Source: Paralvinella palmiformis (Eukaryota; Annelida; Polychaeta; Terebellida; Alvinellidae). Taken from it: a stretch of DNA of 64,000 nt. Below are positions 48,548 through 60,811 of the stretch, piece after piece. The translations under genes and the position numbers were made by a program. The stretch spans positions 711,001 through 775,000 of the forward strand of contig JAODUP010000070.1 in NCBI GenBank assembly GCA_025642065.1. The letters are read 5' to 3'. The notes beneath the pieces were generated by a model. It saw nothing but the letters and a program-made list of their open reading frames with translations, did no database searches and was not told the DNA's origin. The first letter of the stretch is position 1. Every line of letters begins with the position of its first letter.

Positions 48548-50170
48548 ATATTATTATTATTATCTTTGCGGCTTATATCATCAGTACTGGCTGTTTAGTT
48601 GTTGGAATGTTTATATCTATTGTCATCATTGTAATATTATACATACAACTCAGGTATGTTTTAATATTTTATGAAGTAAAATTAATATAATTATTGTCCA
48701 TCAATCTATTTCGTTACTTTAAAACATGGACACTCAGATAAGGGGCGTCAACGGCACAACAACAACAATGCAATATTATTACAACAACACTACAACTATT
48801 AAGAACAATATTACCATTGCTGTTACATATAACTACAACAATTCCCACGACTACAACATCACGATAATAATTTGAATGTAACTTCTGAAGTAAATCTTGG
48901 TTACTGAAATCTCACAGTTACCATGAGCAAAAATATAACAGTAAAACAAAACAACATATGTATAGCAATTTGAATATGGAAACAGAATAAATCATCAAAA
49001 TAACAACAACCAGAACAACAACCAGAACAACAACATTATAACATTAGAATAAATGGAACATCTCGGTTAATGGCGTAAAACAATTGAAATAATGACAACA
49101 AAAGAGTTACAACATTTAAAAAATGCAACTTGACAGTTATAAGAGTACAACAATATTCTATGTTATAATATTAAAAATACAATATTGCTTATAATATATC
49201 GCAACTGTATTATCACGATTGCTATATTTGAGATAGCAATATTACAAAGGGAAAAAACCATAACATTATCACAAAGGTAACATTATAATAAATATAATAT
49301 CACAAATATAACATTGCATAATATTATGACAATGATATAATAAAAACAACAATAGCAACAACATCATCACAAAGGTAACATAACACTCGCATTACAATAC
49401 AACCAATACAACATAACTATGACATCACAGTTTTAGATGTCCTAATTATAATATTACAATTACAATATTACGACAACAACATCACAACAATATTATCACG
49501 AAGGTCACATCATATTCACATAATCAGAAGTGCAATATCGCAACTAAAACATCATAAATATAATATCACGGTTATAAATGTCCTAATTATAATATTACAA
49601 TTTATAATATTACGACAGCAATATTACAATGAAACGAAAACAACAATGTTGTCACAAATGTGCAATATTACAACAAGGATACCAGATGTATAATATCGCA
49701 GTTGCAAATGTCACAACTGTTATATCACATTATCAACATCGTCCAGTTACATACAACACAAAATATCACCCCAAATATCATCTCATCAACGATATCACAT
49801 TCTAGTTTATTTAAATTGTAATATGGTAGTTGTGTTTCGTTTAAGACGAGAAAGGAAGATGAGGGAACGTCAACAACGTCAACAGGAAGATAATACCGGA
49901 AGTAGATCACCTGTTGGCCAGTCAGGAATCAATAATATTGAACCATCTTCATATTATCAGGATATCGACCTTGACCTTGGTCAAGATGACACTGAAATCC
50001 GATTGGAGGGAATTAACACAGAATCATCTTCACATTATCAGCAGTTACATATCGGCCATCCTCAAAGTGACCCTGAACTTCAATTGGAGACAAATAGAGC
50101 TGAACCATCTTCAAGTTATCAACAATTAGTTATTGGCCATCCTCAAAGTGACCTTAAAACTCGACCATAA
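48548..50170 (+). CDS. single-pass membrane protein with a repeated tyrosine-motif cytoplasmic tail (partial, last two exons)
   Basis: Exon 48548-48653 encodes a run of about 27 hydrophobic residues (about 48571-48646, e.g. GCLVVGMFISIVIIVILYI). It ends in phase 2 at CAG|GTATG. Exon 49846-50170 starts after TTTAAG, restores the phase as Arg, and continues RERKMRERQQRQQEDN, a basic stop-transfer region, to TAA. The tail has three units of about 27 residues, each with a tyrosine motif: SSYYQDI, SSHYQQL and SSSYQQL. The last two units share IGHPQSD. YxxI/L motifs can act as phosphotyrosine or sorting signals (general knowledge). Extracellular exons were not found, so the receptor class is unknown. 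Confidence 0.55.
48730..49420. repeat. long degenerate AAC/AAT-rich simple sequence (intron)
   Basis: Hundreds of bases made of ACAACA, AATATTAC and ATCACAA variants without a clean period, inside the intron of the membrane protein gene. Confidence 0.55.
49420..49735. repeat. diverged ~135-bp tandem repeats in the same intron
   Basis: ATCACAGTTTTAGATGTCCT (about 49424), ATCACGGTTATAAATGTCCT (about 49563) and ATCGCAGTTGCAAATGTCAC (about 49694) recur at steps of about 139 and 131 bp. The first two are followed by AATTATAATATTACAATT. Confidence 0.6.
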
Positions 50171-50769
50171 GATGATTATATTCATCATCTGACTTATGAC
50201 GACCTCTAATATGTTAAATGGATCGAAAAAAACCCATCTTTGTGTGTATTATTATAGCCAGAAATATATTGTACTGTTGTTAACTATCTAACAGTTTTTA
50301 TTTAATACTACGAATTATTGCAGGTGTCGGAGTTTTTAAATCTAAAATCAATTAATTTATAAATGAGATATATTTCATAAACCACACACAGAATTATTCA
50401 TTTCTAATATCGGTTCATAAATTACACACAACGTTTTATATGTATATTTATTATTTACATTCTATCAATAACAAATATATATGATTTAAGATTGTAGATT
50501 TAATGTAATTTAGTTCTATAATTTAATTCAAAATTAAAGGTTAGACATATAATATAATGTGTTTCTGATGTCAATTACAGGAAATGTTGTAATAATTCAA
50601 CACTCAACACTCGTATATTTGATATTAACCAACTGTATATTACGTTGTCATGTTGTATAATATAATGCTTCGTTTAGCCTCAGGCTAATAATCTGTTCAT
50701 AATGGATGAAACATCTCACCGCGATTTTATTTTTCAAGATTATCCTGTCACCACATAATAGTTGCTGCC

Positions 50770-50805
<36 letters not shown>

Positions 50806-51090
50806 TGTTGTGTGTGTGTGTTTGTGTGTGTGTGTGTGCGCGCCTTATTAGTAAACGGTACCATTTACTCCTGACATCTCCCGGTTTATGGCTCAACGAT
50901 TCGTCGGTTTTGTTGTTACTGTTGTTGCTGTTGTTGTCATAAACGTTGTTGTTTATTTTGTTAGTAAACTGGTTTCTCTATTGTCTCCACACTATTTCTC
51001 TAATCCATATATGGAGCCAGTTATTAGTTAACTATAGGAAGTCAATCTGTGACGTAATCCACTTTTGCCAAAGGACGACGACTTTGTATT
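50171..51090. other. 3' flank of the membrane protein gene; CT/GT microsatellite
   Basis: AT-rich, with a (CT)n-(GT)n tract at 50772-50848 and a (GTT)n-like stretch at about 50910-50940. No gene recognised. Confidence 0.4.
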
Positions 51091-51094
51091 ACTT

Positions 51095-51165
51095 GTCTGA
51101 TCAGAACCCACGACAAGGAAGTTCGTAACACAGCGCTCTAACCACTGCACTAGCGTTAACTTTGT
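51095..51165 (-). repeat. tRNA-like SINE head
   Basis: The minus strand reads CTAGTGCAGTGGTTAGAGCG (A-box region), then GTCGTGGGTTCTGATCA (decayed B box). It directly abuts the inverted-repeat element on its right. Confidence 0.45.
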
Positions 51166-51185
51166 CTGTGGGAGGTGTCATCGGT

Positions 51186-51935
51186 ATCCAGACAAAGTCT
51201 CACAAGACAAAATCCCACCGTACAAAATCTACCCGGACATAAGCCCGCAGTACAAAATACCAAAGGACATAATCCCGTAAAGTGAAAAGAGGGACAAAAA
51301 CACACAATAAAATGTAAACACTTTTATTCTTTTTTTATTAATATACACAATATAATTAAATCACTATTTTTCTTTATGTATTACCGGGTAAATTCGTAGT
51401 AGATTTGTGGGCTTTACATATAACCATCTAGCAAAGATGATGTAATCCTTCAGCCATTTTCAAGCAGATAATTGTATCCAGGCTGATTTCTTAACTGCAG
51501 ATAATTGCTCTTAGATTAGCTCGAGCAAGGTCAGTTAATTGATGACATTAATTTTTGTTGAAATTGGAGCCCATTGAAATATCAATTGCAATTGCAATTT
51601 ATATCAATGGGCTAAACTTGACTGCAACAATTTGTTTCGGATGAAATGTACCGTATATACTCGCGTATAAGTCGACCCGGAAGATAAGTTGGGGTCAATT
51701 TTTGACCCTGTAATTCTTTCCTCAGGCATATGCTCACCGTAAAAGTCGAGGTTAAGTATTGGCTTAAAAGCCCTCAAAATTCGAATCGTTATCTTCATTC
51801 ACGAAAAAAGCTGACCCAATCATTTCAAACTCACGGTGTCAGCAAGTGCGTGGTAAGTATATCAGTATAAATTATTTTTTCACCGGCAGCGACACACACA
51901 CACACACACACACACAAAGCGAGAGGGAGAGAGAG

Positions 51936-51970
<35 letters not shown>

Positions 51971-52821
51971 CGGGGGAGGGGTGAGTCGGATTTCGCTTTG
52001 ATGTTATATTTAACTAATAAATAAACTTGTCACATCAAACACGCCTGATTGTAATTTCAACTGGCAAGTGTTATTAATTAATTGTTACACGTCAAGTGGC
52101 GAGCAAGGTTTGCAATGTGAACAGTGATTCCTATATTATCGCTAATCAACTGGAAGTACCGGTAGTTGACAGCGCGTGACTATCAAGTATTATTTCGTTA
52201 AGACTGGCATATTTGTGAGATCCAAATAACAGTTTGGTGAAAATTAATCGTAATTTATTGAATAAGACTAGTAGGCAGCGATGTGACAATTTTGTTCAAA
52301 TTGTGGCTCAGACAAACACGCCTAAGTGTAGGTTATATTGGCGAGTGTTATTAAGTCATTGTTTCACAGCACATCTGGAGGTACTGGTATGTAACAGCGC
52401 GTTACTATCAAGTATTATTACATCAAACGCGGCATGTTTGTGAGATCCAAATAACAGTTTGGTGAACATTAATTGTTATTTGTTGAATAATAATGGTTTA
52501 GTAGGCAGCGATGTGACGATTTTATTCCGAATCTGGGTCTTGTTGGGATGAATCCTATAATGTTGTGTGTCAAGGATGGCCGAAAACACGTTTCCTTCAG
52601 CTGGTAGGAAATATGACGCTCGTATAAGTCGAGTTGCTTCTGAGAATTCCCCTTATCCGCGATTATATTTGGTAGTTCTCTTATGTAATTAAATCTATTG
52701 CGTGGGATTTTGTTCCTCTTTTCACTTACTGGGGTTATGACCTGTGGTATTTTGTTATATAAGATTATGTCCGGGTGGATCTTGTATCGCGGAATTTTGC
52801 CTTGTGAGATTTTGTCCCGGA
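51186..52821. mobile_element. 1.6-kb element with ~120-bp terminal inverted repeats
   Basis: 51186-51300 and the complement of 52701-52821 align throughout: TCTCACAAGACAAAATCCC / TCTCACAAGGCAAAATTCC, ACCCGGACATAA, ACAAAATACCA and GTGAAAAGAGGGACAAAA. Within each arm a GACAAAATCCC-like unit recurs. The interior has a 230-bp tandem duplication (52040-52540), a (AC)n-(AG)n tract (51891-51971) and two CTCGTATAAGTCGA motifs (51660, 52619). No transposase domain was seen, so it is non-autonomous or a relic. Flanks TCATCGGT and TCATCTAT hint at an 8-bp target duplication. Confidence 0.65.
52040..52540. repeat. tandem duplication of ~230 bp inside the inverted-repeat element
   Basis: CTATCAAGTATTATT…TTTGTGAGATCCAAATAACA…AGTAGGCAGCGATGTGAC occurs at about 52172-52290 and again at about 52398-52520. 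The preceding CAAACACGCCT…TTATTAA part is also repeated (52039, 52314). Confidence 0.8.
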
Positions 52822-52904
52822 TTCATCTATACATCTCACTGCCACAGGGATTATAGCTTAGGGACTAGATACTCGACAATTCATCAGTGTTATAATAAAC
52901 ATAT

Positions 52905-54590
52905 ATGGATGTATTTAATAAAGCGTCCTTACTAGCAGGAGTCATTCAAAGGCGCTGTACAAATAATATGTAATATAATAATACCCCAAATAATATGCCT
53001 GTAAGAACTCTTTTAAACGATAATTAGTATTTATCTGTGAAAGCAACCTTGAACAGGTTTGTTTTTTGAAATGATTAAAAAATTTCAAGAGACGACGCAT
53101 TTCTAATAGCTGCTGGCAACCTATTCCACTAAATGCCGTATAACACCATATAACTTTAGCCGAGACACAGGTACCTGCAATAGTATCTGAGTTGATGACC
53201 TGAGTTTTCGGGATAACTTTCTAATGGACACCAGTTCACACAGGTATTCAGGTACCATATCATTAATAGATTTATAAGTTATTAATAAAGCCTTGAAATG
53301 GATGCGCTGTCAAACATGTAGCCAATGTAGTTTTTGAAGAATTATGGTGATATGGTCACATTTTCCAGTATTTGTCACTATGCGAGCTCTACTATTCTAA
53401 ATTCGTTGATTGCGATAAATGTTATAATCAGATATGCCATATAACAGGGAGTTAAAATAGTCTATATGAGATGTAACAATGCTAGTATGCAGCTCGGCAT
53501 ACTGATGTAACATTTTCATATATGTTAATACATTGGTCAAAAATAATCCCTAGATTTTTTACTGGCCTATTAGGGGTAATCGAAGATGCAGCCATCTGTA
53601 ATGCTGGTATCTTTAGGGATTTAAGATATTGTGGTGATGCCAAATATATAATATTTGTTTATTATAATTTAGTTTTAGAAGATTTTGAGTCATCCATAGC
53701 CGAATATCAGCGATATAATATTCTAAATTCTTAAAGGAAGAGGAGAAATACAGTGATATATACAGCTGTGTGTCATCAGCATACAAGTGATATTTAACTC
53801 CATATCGCTGCGCAATGATCCCAATAGGACGGGTATACGTGATGAAATCCAGACGACCAAGAACTGAACCCTGTGGTACACCAGATAACAAAAACCGAAT
53901 ATCAGATAAAATACCATGAACAGACACTCTCTGGGAGAGTTGTTCAGATAGGATCTGAACCATTCAAGTACTTTACCTGACTAGACCAAACATGTCTTTT
54001 AACCTAGAGAAAAGTACATTATGGTCAACTATATCAAATGCACCAGTCAGGTCCAGAAAAACTAGTCATACTGGCTTATCCTGATTAATTGACATCATAG
54101 GCTGCTCCAGTGCTGTGACCACTTTTATATGCAGATTGTAGAGATTCATTAAGGTTTTTATTGATTCAATATTTATTTAGATGGAAAGCAACTGCCCTTT
54201 CTATACCTTTAAATAAAAATATAACATTTAAAACAGGTGTGTAACTATTTAGAATATTACAGTCCAAACTGTTTTTTTTAATTAATGGTTTTACAAGGGC
54301 AACTTTCATGGATTTGGGAAAACACCCAGAGATAATGATTTATTAACAATATTTGTAATTGGACTTATCAGAACACCCAGACAATCTTTTACAAGCCATG
54401 TAGGCATAGGGTGAACTGCACAGAAAAGCATTAGATGACTTTTTCAGCAACTGTCTGATATCAGTCTCTGTTAAAGGCTCAAATGTATCCATCGTGGACG
54501 TGCAGGACTCTTCCACCAATGGCTTGCCCTGTGATAAGGTGCTGAACTGGAACCGAACTATGTATATTTAATATTTTTTGACAGAAGAAG
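52905..54590 (-). mobile_element. LINE family L (CR1/L2-like), truncated and decayed
   Basis: From the right on the minus strand come EPLTETDIRQLLKKSSNAFL (about 54480), SGCFPKSMKVALVKPLIKKN (about 54300) and NVLFSRLKDMFGLV (about 54010). The RT core follows in one frame at 53963-53613: LLSGVPQGSVLG, then KYHLYADDTQLY and WMTQNLLKLN. The left end (53050-52905) carries the family tail with AATAAAGCGTCC and GGAGTCATTCAAAGG. YADD is intact, but other parts are shifted or stopped. Confidence 0.8.
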
Positions 54591-54626
54591 TCAAGTCATT
54601 AAAACTATGACCATATCTTTATCTGA

Positions 54627-54627
<1 letters not shown>

Positions 54628-54658
<31 letters not shown>
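54628..54658. repeat. (TA)n microsatellite at the LINE 5' edge
   Basis: About 15 units. Confidence 0.9.
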
Positions 54659-54659
<1 letters not shown>

Positions 54660-54661
<2 letters not shown>

Positions 54662-55975
54662 GCAGGTAAATTGTTTATGAGTTGGCACTTTACAATGGCT
54701 CAATGTAACACAACCCAGTCAAGGGACGCTTTTCCGAAATCGTCTGAACTTCATACTGCCAAATACCGTCGTGCTTTAATTAGTGTGCAAATGGTTTTCC
54801 CTATATGACAGGAGTTTGACCAGCAATGGAGAGAAAGAGAAGTTACAGACTCTCTTTGAAACTAAGTCAGCATTAGTATAATATTGATGGGACGCCCAGA
54901 TCATCTGGATGTTCTTTATTTAAGACCTTCTGAAAATTGTTCTAGTCTTCTGGAGGTCACGAAAGAAGCCAAACTGTGGATCTGCAAACAGCGAAACATC
55001 CATTGTAGTTTTCATTTATGACTCCTTAAAAACAATGTGGCTCTGGTATAACGAGGCTATTGAAGTTCAAATATCATGTACCACGTTATAAGTAGACTAC
55101 AAAGAGCAACATGTGTACTCCACGGGAGTGGTCTCTGTGCATTAGTGGTGAAGGGTTGGCGTGATACGGCTTTTCATTGGGTATATCAGAGCAACCAAAA
55201 CATATTACTCACGACGCGTTACTTCCAACATCACAAATCTTAAAGTCTCGCGTCAGTGTAGAGGTGGCTTTCATGAACCGTTGAAATTTGATACTTCGGT
55301 GAACATTTATCGGCTTGCTGAGTAAGTACGTCTTTTTGGATAAAATTGAAAGCGCGGCGCTGGTATGCGACTAGCATAAGAACGAAATCACACCAGGAAA
55401 CACTTGTCTTTTGTCATTCTTGTATGAAAAGCGATGATCGTATCTCAAGCTAATGCAATTGATTTGCATATAATCACTGCATGCAAATTTACGTCGCATT
55501 AGTGGAATTATTATATCATATATGTTTTCAGATACTAGTCTATATTATTATGAATCAGCAAATTCGAGTCTGGTGGGAGTGATATTTTGTCTATCTTGCA
55601 AAATTTAGATATGATTATAACTGTCAGCGGAAATAGCCAATTTATTTAGGAAATTCATGTCCAACTGCACGGTAACATGATCCATAGACCTATCTCTATT
55701 GATCTGGATCTTCTGTTCTGACATAAGTTAATTGGTTATTTCTAATGATAGTTGTCTACTGATTATTTGCTATCAATAATATGTAATAATTTAAACAAAA
55801 AACTATTATTTCAGATGGTGTTAATGACGCATGGAGGTTGACATTTTACATGACAGGATGTTGATAGTACGAGATGTTAACATCACATTACCACCGAATC
55901 TGTCATCAAAGGAACCTGACTCATCACATCCTAACTGGGGTCTAACTGTTCAATTATAACTAGGCACCGTAATCA
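54660..55975. other. no assured gene; one coding-like stretch
   Basis: A plus frame open from about 55158 to a strong donor (GA|GTAAGTACG at 55321) contains TSNITNLKVSRQCRGGFHEP and KFDTSVNIYRLAE. It may be an exon of the gene ending at 56188, but the phases do not join directly. Nothing else was recognised. Confidence 0.3.
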
Positions 55976-55978
55976 CAG

Positions 55979-56188
55979 GTAGTTATTTCATTGCATAATT
56001 ATTGGGATCGGTCAGTTCGGGCGCATATCCGACAGCATCATCAGCATATGATCCAGTATATTAGATCTGATATTGGAAATCTGTCTGTTAAACTGGTTCC
56101 ACTTGGTACCGATGATCGTCTGCTGAAACCCGCAAAATGGTGGACACTTTGCCAGAATTTAATTTCTCGGCCAATAACATCGTTCTAA
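55979..56188 (+). CDS. candidate terminal exon, unknown protein
   Basis: Acceptor GTAATCACAG, then 69 codons in phase 0 to TAA. They contain HNYWDRSVRAHIRQHHQHMI, LSVKLVPLGTDDRLLKPAKW and WTLCQNLIS. Composition strongly resembles real protein and there is no repeat similarity. No family recognised and no clear upstream exon. A possible AATAAA lies about 415 bp downstream at 56604. Confidence 0.4.
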   Translation, partial: VVISLHNYWDRSVRAHIRQHHQHMIQYIRSDIGNLSVKLVPLGTDDRLLKPAKWWTLCQNLISRPITSF

Positions 56189-56189
56189 C

Positions 56190-57695
56190 TACGTTAAAAC
56201 TCCCGCCGAATTATTTTTAAACAAATGGAACCTCACACATCTTCTGAAGCCTCTAAGGAGTGTTTCGGCTGCATATTTCCTCACTGCTTCCCCTTCAGTG
56301 ATGGATGATGGGGAGGGAAGGAGAGAGGAAGATAGTTTCAGCCACTCAGTAAAAATGTTAATGGGTTCGTGTGTTATTCACAGATCATAAAATGAAAACG
56401 ACTCCCCCCTTTCTTTCACACCATCAAGTCATCAAATTCAGTAACATTAGAAACTTTGTACGGGCATTTTCACGTCTAGCCTACTCTGATATTTGTAGGG
56501 TACCCTTTTAAATGTCATACCCGTTTTATTATGCGAGTATTTTGGAGAAAGTCTTGTCACTGATACGACGTATATTTTTATATGCTTAAAAAGTATTATT
56601 ACTAATAAATACATAACCAAATAACGTCACTAGCAAAGAGGAAGCACATTTCTGTAACTAAGGTGTAGGGCTCATTAACGGGTCAGACTTAAATATGGAG
56701 TCATGGATCAAGATACTTGATTTAGGTCAAAGTTCACGTTAAACGTATGAGTTTAATTGGCGACGGCTATGATAGTCTATTGATGTTAGTAAAAAGAATA
56801 TTGTTAATTAATATGGAGTATATCCTTAGCGGTTAGAATATATCCAATTCGTCTTTTAGGTATAATTTACTATATTCCCCGATAATACGATACTTACTGG
56901 AGACCGTACTTTTATTTAGATGAGAATTATCAAATTACAGGATTGTATAACAAAAAAATGCATTTTAAAGTCAAGACTAATATCCTATACCGTAGATTGT
57001 ATCCAAAATAAATATAAATATGGTTTTGGAAAGAAGAAGAAAAAAAAAACCCGTGTAAACATCACATCAGTGTTTTATTGAAATTATTAAGATGTGCCTA
57101 AATGTTAGATGTAACTGAATTTAAAGCTCTGTTTTAGACATAGATGTACAAGAAAGAATAATACTTTACCAGAGTTTGATTAAATTCGTTTCAATGTTGT
57201 TAACTCGGATGATTTACATAACGCGATGTCAATCAAGAACTAAATTGGAACAATTTTACACTAGTGATGTAAAAAGTTTGGAATAATTGAGACATAAATA
57301 TAAATATATTTTGAACGTGAATACGCAATATTGAATAATTAACTTTCTTATTGACTTGAATTGAAATATCGGTTGATTGATTAATTGATTTATCGAGTGA
57401 ATATTCCTCAATAAGTGTAAACTTTTATTTTGATTATAAACAAATAACGTTTTAAATATCAATATTTCATTAAGAATTATGTAGTTATTTACTCAAACAT
57501 ATCATTTTATTTAGCGTTCCCTCATAAATTATTATAGAATTACTAGGAAAATTAGATTAGTGTAGATATTGATATATATATTTTTATTTAACACTTCTTT
57601 TTATAGGAATCTTATTTTATCTACTTCCATAAATAAAATTAAAAAACAACTCTTTGTTGTCAAATAACTTGATATGATATGATGATAATAATATA
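56190..57695. other. no gene seen
   Basis: AT-rich spacer without repeats or recognisable coding sequence. Confidence 0.4.
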
Positions 57696-57699
57696 ATAT

Positions 57700-57800
57700 G
57701 ATATGATTTAATATAATATAATATAATATAATATAATATAATATAATATAATATAATATAATATAATATAATATAATATAAAAAATATAATATAATATAA
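57700..57800. repeat. (ATAAT)n pentanucleotide microsatellite
   Basis: About 20 TATAA units with an AAAAAT break near the end. Confidence 0.95.
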
Positions 57801-57804
57801 AAAC

Positions 57805-58363
57805 AAATAAAACTAAGTAATATCTAAAATCGTGATATTAGATATTCAAATGATATTTTCTATTCTCCTATTATAAATATTATAATATAAACACTAAATT
57901 ATGTAATAATAATAATAATAATAATACATGTATATGAGGATGGGGGGGTCTTTATGCTATTGATGTTTACAGTTATAGTACTTTATATCTTCAGGGTGTT
58001 TTTTTAATGTCCTAATTTAGTTTTTAATTAAAGCTGCTGTTCCGTTATCAATTGGTATCTATATTGAGATCGATTATTTATATTGTTTTCGTCGTACGGA
58101 TAACAATCTCAAGCCAAAACTGATATTATCTCATTTTGTTAAACTCTATGTTATCTGGGAGCATCTTGGAGGGGTATCTTTCATCCTATGGCCAACTATA
58201 GGAGACTGACATATCAAGTATAACGTTGTTAGTATGACGGAGATATTAAGTCTGTAGCCCGCAAGACAGGAAATGTAATACTGACAATTGATCCTTTGTT
58301 GTGTATGGTGCACAAAATGGTAGAATTTCTCACATTGGTAATTATTTCCGATACTGGTTGACC

Positions 58364-58410
<47 letters not shown>

Positions 58411-58647
58411 ATGTGTGTGTGTGTGTATATATATGTGTGTGTGTGTGAGAGAGAGAGAGATGTTGCTGGAAAGATGAAGAAGTTGGTGTTTGTTATTGTT
58501 TATTTTTGGTGGGTGAACCTTATTTCGGCGCCGTAGTAGTTATTTGCGGTGTTTAGACGTGCCTTAAATTTAACGGTTATTTTAAGTTATCTGGTGTTTG
58601 TTGTTAATATCTATCCTCGTGCTACTAAAAGTCCCGTCTGGATCACA

Positions 58648-58688
<41 letters not shown>

Positions 58689-59030
58689 GTCTCAATGACT
58701 TTTAAACGTCCTTTATTGATATCGCTTACAAGAACTGGCTTATTTTATTCAAGACTAGGCGATTATGAATATTTATGAAGATACAGAGTTTCAACGGCGC
58801 AAAATCACACGAAATGGCCATTGTTTGACCTGTTATCTGACCTAGTAGCCATTTACTTACAGTGGTCTCTGTAGGTAACGACCTGATTTAAAGTATTAAA
58901 ATATACAATCAATTTTAAGCATAAAAATAGAACTAGCTACTTCCTTGTTTGGCATTAATGATCATGCTCCACATCTTAGTCGTTTGCTCTTAATCAGAAA
59001 AATTAATATAATAATTTTTAAAGAAATAGT
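57805..59030. other. no gene seen; microsatellites
   Basis: Includes (AAT)n at 57905-57926, a TA/GT/GA compound at 58361-58460 and (CA)n-(GA)n at 58645-58688. Confidence 0.45.
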
Positions 59031-59053
59031 AATTGTTTTATTGTAATCATGTC

Positions 59054-59117
59054 GACACACGCACATACACGCACGCACACGCACGCACGCACACACGCAC
59101 GCACACACACATACACA

Positions 59118-59152
<35 letters not shown>
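59054..59152. repeat. (CA)n with CGCACG variants
   Basis: Long CA tract with ACGC and CATA interruptions, about 290 bp upstream of the M13 start codon. Confidence 0.9.
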
Positions 59153-59155
<3 letters not shown>

Positions 59156-59442
59156 AACAGACATATGCACGCACATACGCCGTCAAATATCAGATACAAG
59201 TGTCGCACATTGTAGTTCTGCTGTATTGTTACCCACCTGTTTATTTCCGATTCCGTGGTAATCACGTGACCACGGCAGATCGAATTTGTTAATGTGAGAT
59301 AGTGGTCGCGGATCGAACGTCTTCCGAGATACCCAGTCAGCAATTACTAGGATGATTTTATAGCCATAGCCCTCGTGTGGAAGACGCTGTCCTCCCAAAA
59401 GTACGTCCGTCTGACCGATTTTAGCAGGGAACCCACGTCGTA

Positions 59443-60730
59443 ATGGCTCTAGGCTTCGAGAAATTTGACGATTTGGAGAAAATATTGCCGGAACAACTTA
59501 AAATTAGCGGCAGGAAGCTACAATGTCTGGTGTGCGGCATTATTTTACTACTGATGGTAATCTGTATCATCCTCAGCGTCTCTTTAGGGCTACACGCCGG
59601 TGGAAAGATGGGAAAGTGTTCCTCCCAGAGCCACGCCAACAAACAGTGGGCGGGCTCGGGCGCTTGCGCCACGACCGAATGCTTGGAGACAGCAGCGCGC
59701 CTGTTGGAGAACATGGACACCACGGTGGATCCCTGCGACGACTTTTATCGGTATTCCTGCGGCGGATGGACGAAGAGGCATACGGTCGCTCCGGACGCCG
59801 GCGACATCACCGTCCGGAAGAAGCTCCAGCTGGAGAACGACGAACGGATCCGGGAGATCATCGAGAAGCCGGTGCAGCACGACGGTCCCGATTCCAGCGA
59901 ACGGAAGTTGAAGCAGTTCTTCCGGATGTGCGTCCACGATTATGGTCGGATGAAAGAGGGCGGCAAGATGCTGTGGTCGCTGATCCGGAAGCACGCCAAA
60001 GGCTGGTACGGCCAGGATCCCGACAACTGGATGAGTAACGGGTGGAATCTGAACGAGGCGATTTCGGATATCCAGGGTGAGCTGAATGCCGCCATTCTAC
60101 TCCGGATCAGCATCGGTCTGGATTGGAGGACTAAATCATCCATGATTCGAGTAAGATATATAGATGGTTATATAGAGTGAGTGAATGAGTGAGTGAGTAA
60201 GAAAGTGAGTGAGTAAGAAAATGAGTGAGTGAGCTAATGAGTTTTTTTTAGGTGTTGTTGACAGTCATATCTGGAAAACATACAGTATACTGTTGACCAT
60301 ATCTTCTGTCGATGTCAAGAAAACATATTTTCATCAAATCCCCGATTTGGGGCTGGCCACATCTAAAACAAACGATCGAGAGACAACCGTCCAGCGAGAT
60401 ATCGACCCCTACACCGGACAGTTGATGCGCCATGCCCGCGTTTGCTGTGCGCGCTGCTGTCCAAGAGGATGTTCGATTTCTTCGGCTATGAACTCATCAT
60501 GCGCTCATTCTACGGTTAATCTTAATTACCAAACAGACAATCTTAATTAGAGTTAATAACCAAACGGACAACGAACAATAACTTTCTTAATTATGGTTAC
60601 ACTCACATTTGGCGGGAGGGTTACCGGTTGTGGCTTAGACATTTCTGCACTTCTAGATTATCACATCAAAATTCTATGGATGCTAATATTATATAAAACA
60701 AATATTATATATATATATATATATATATAT

Positions 60731-60811
<81 letters not shown>

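Noticed and set aside
58962..59343. Cys/Val/Arg-rich open frames upstream of the M13 gene
   Set aside because: They are translations of a (CA)n/(CGCACG) repeat.
59523..60038. Arg-rich open frame overlapping M13 exon 1
   Set aside because: Shadow frame of the GC-rich exon; the M13 signature is in the other frame.
60701..60810. Cruciform or origin-like AT palindrome
   Set aside because: It is an ordinary (AT)n microsatellite; similar tracts occur more than ten times in the window.
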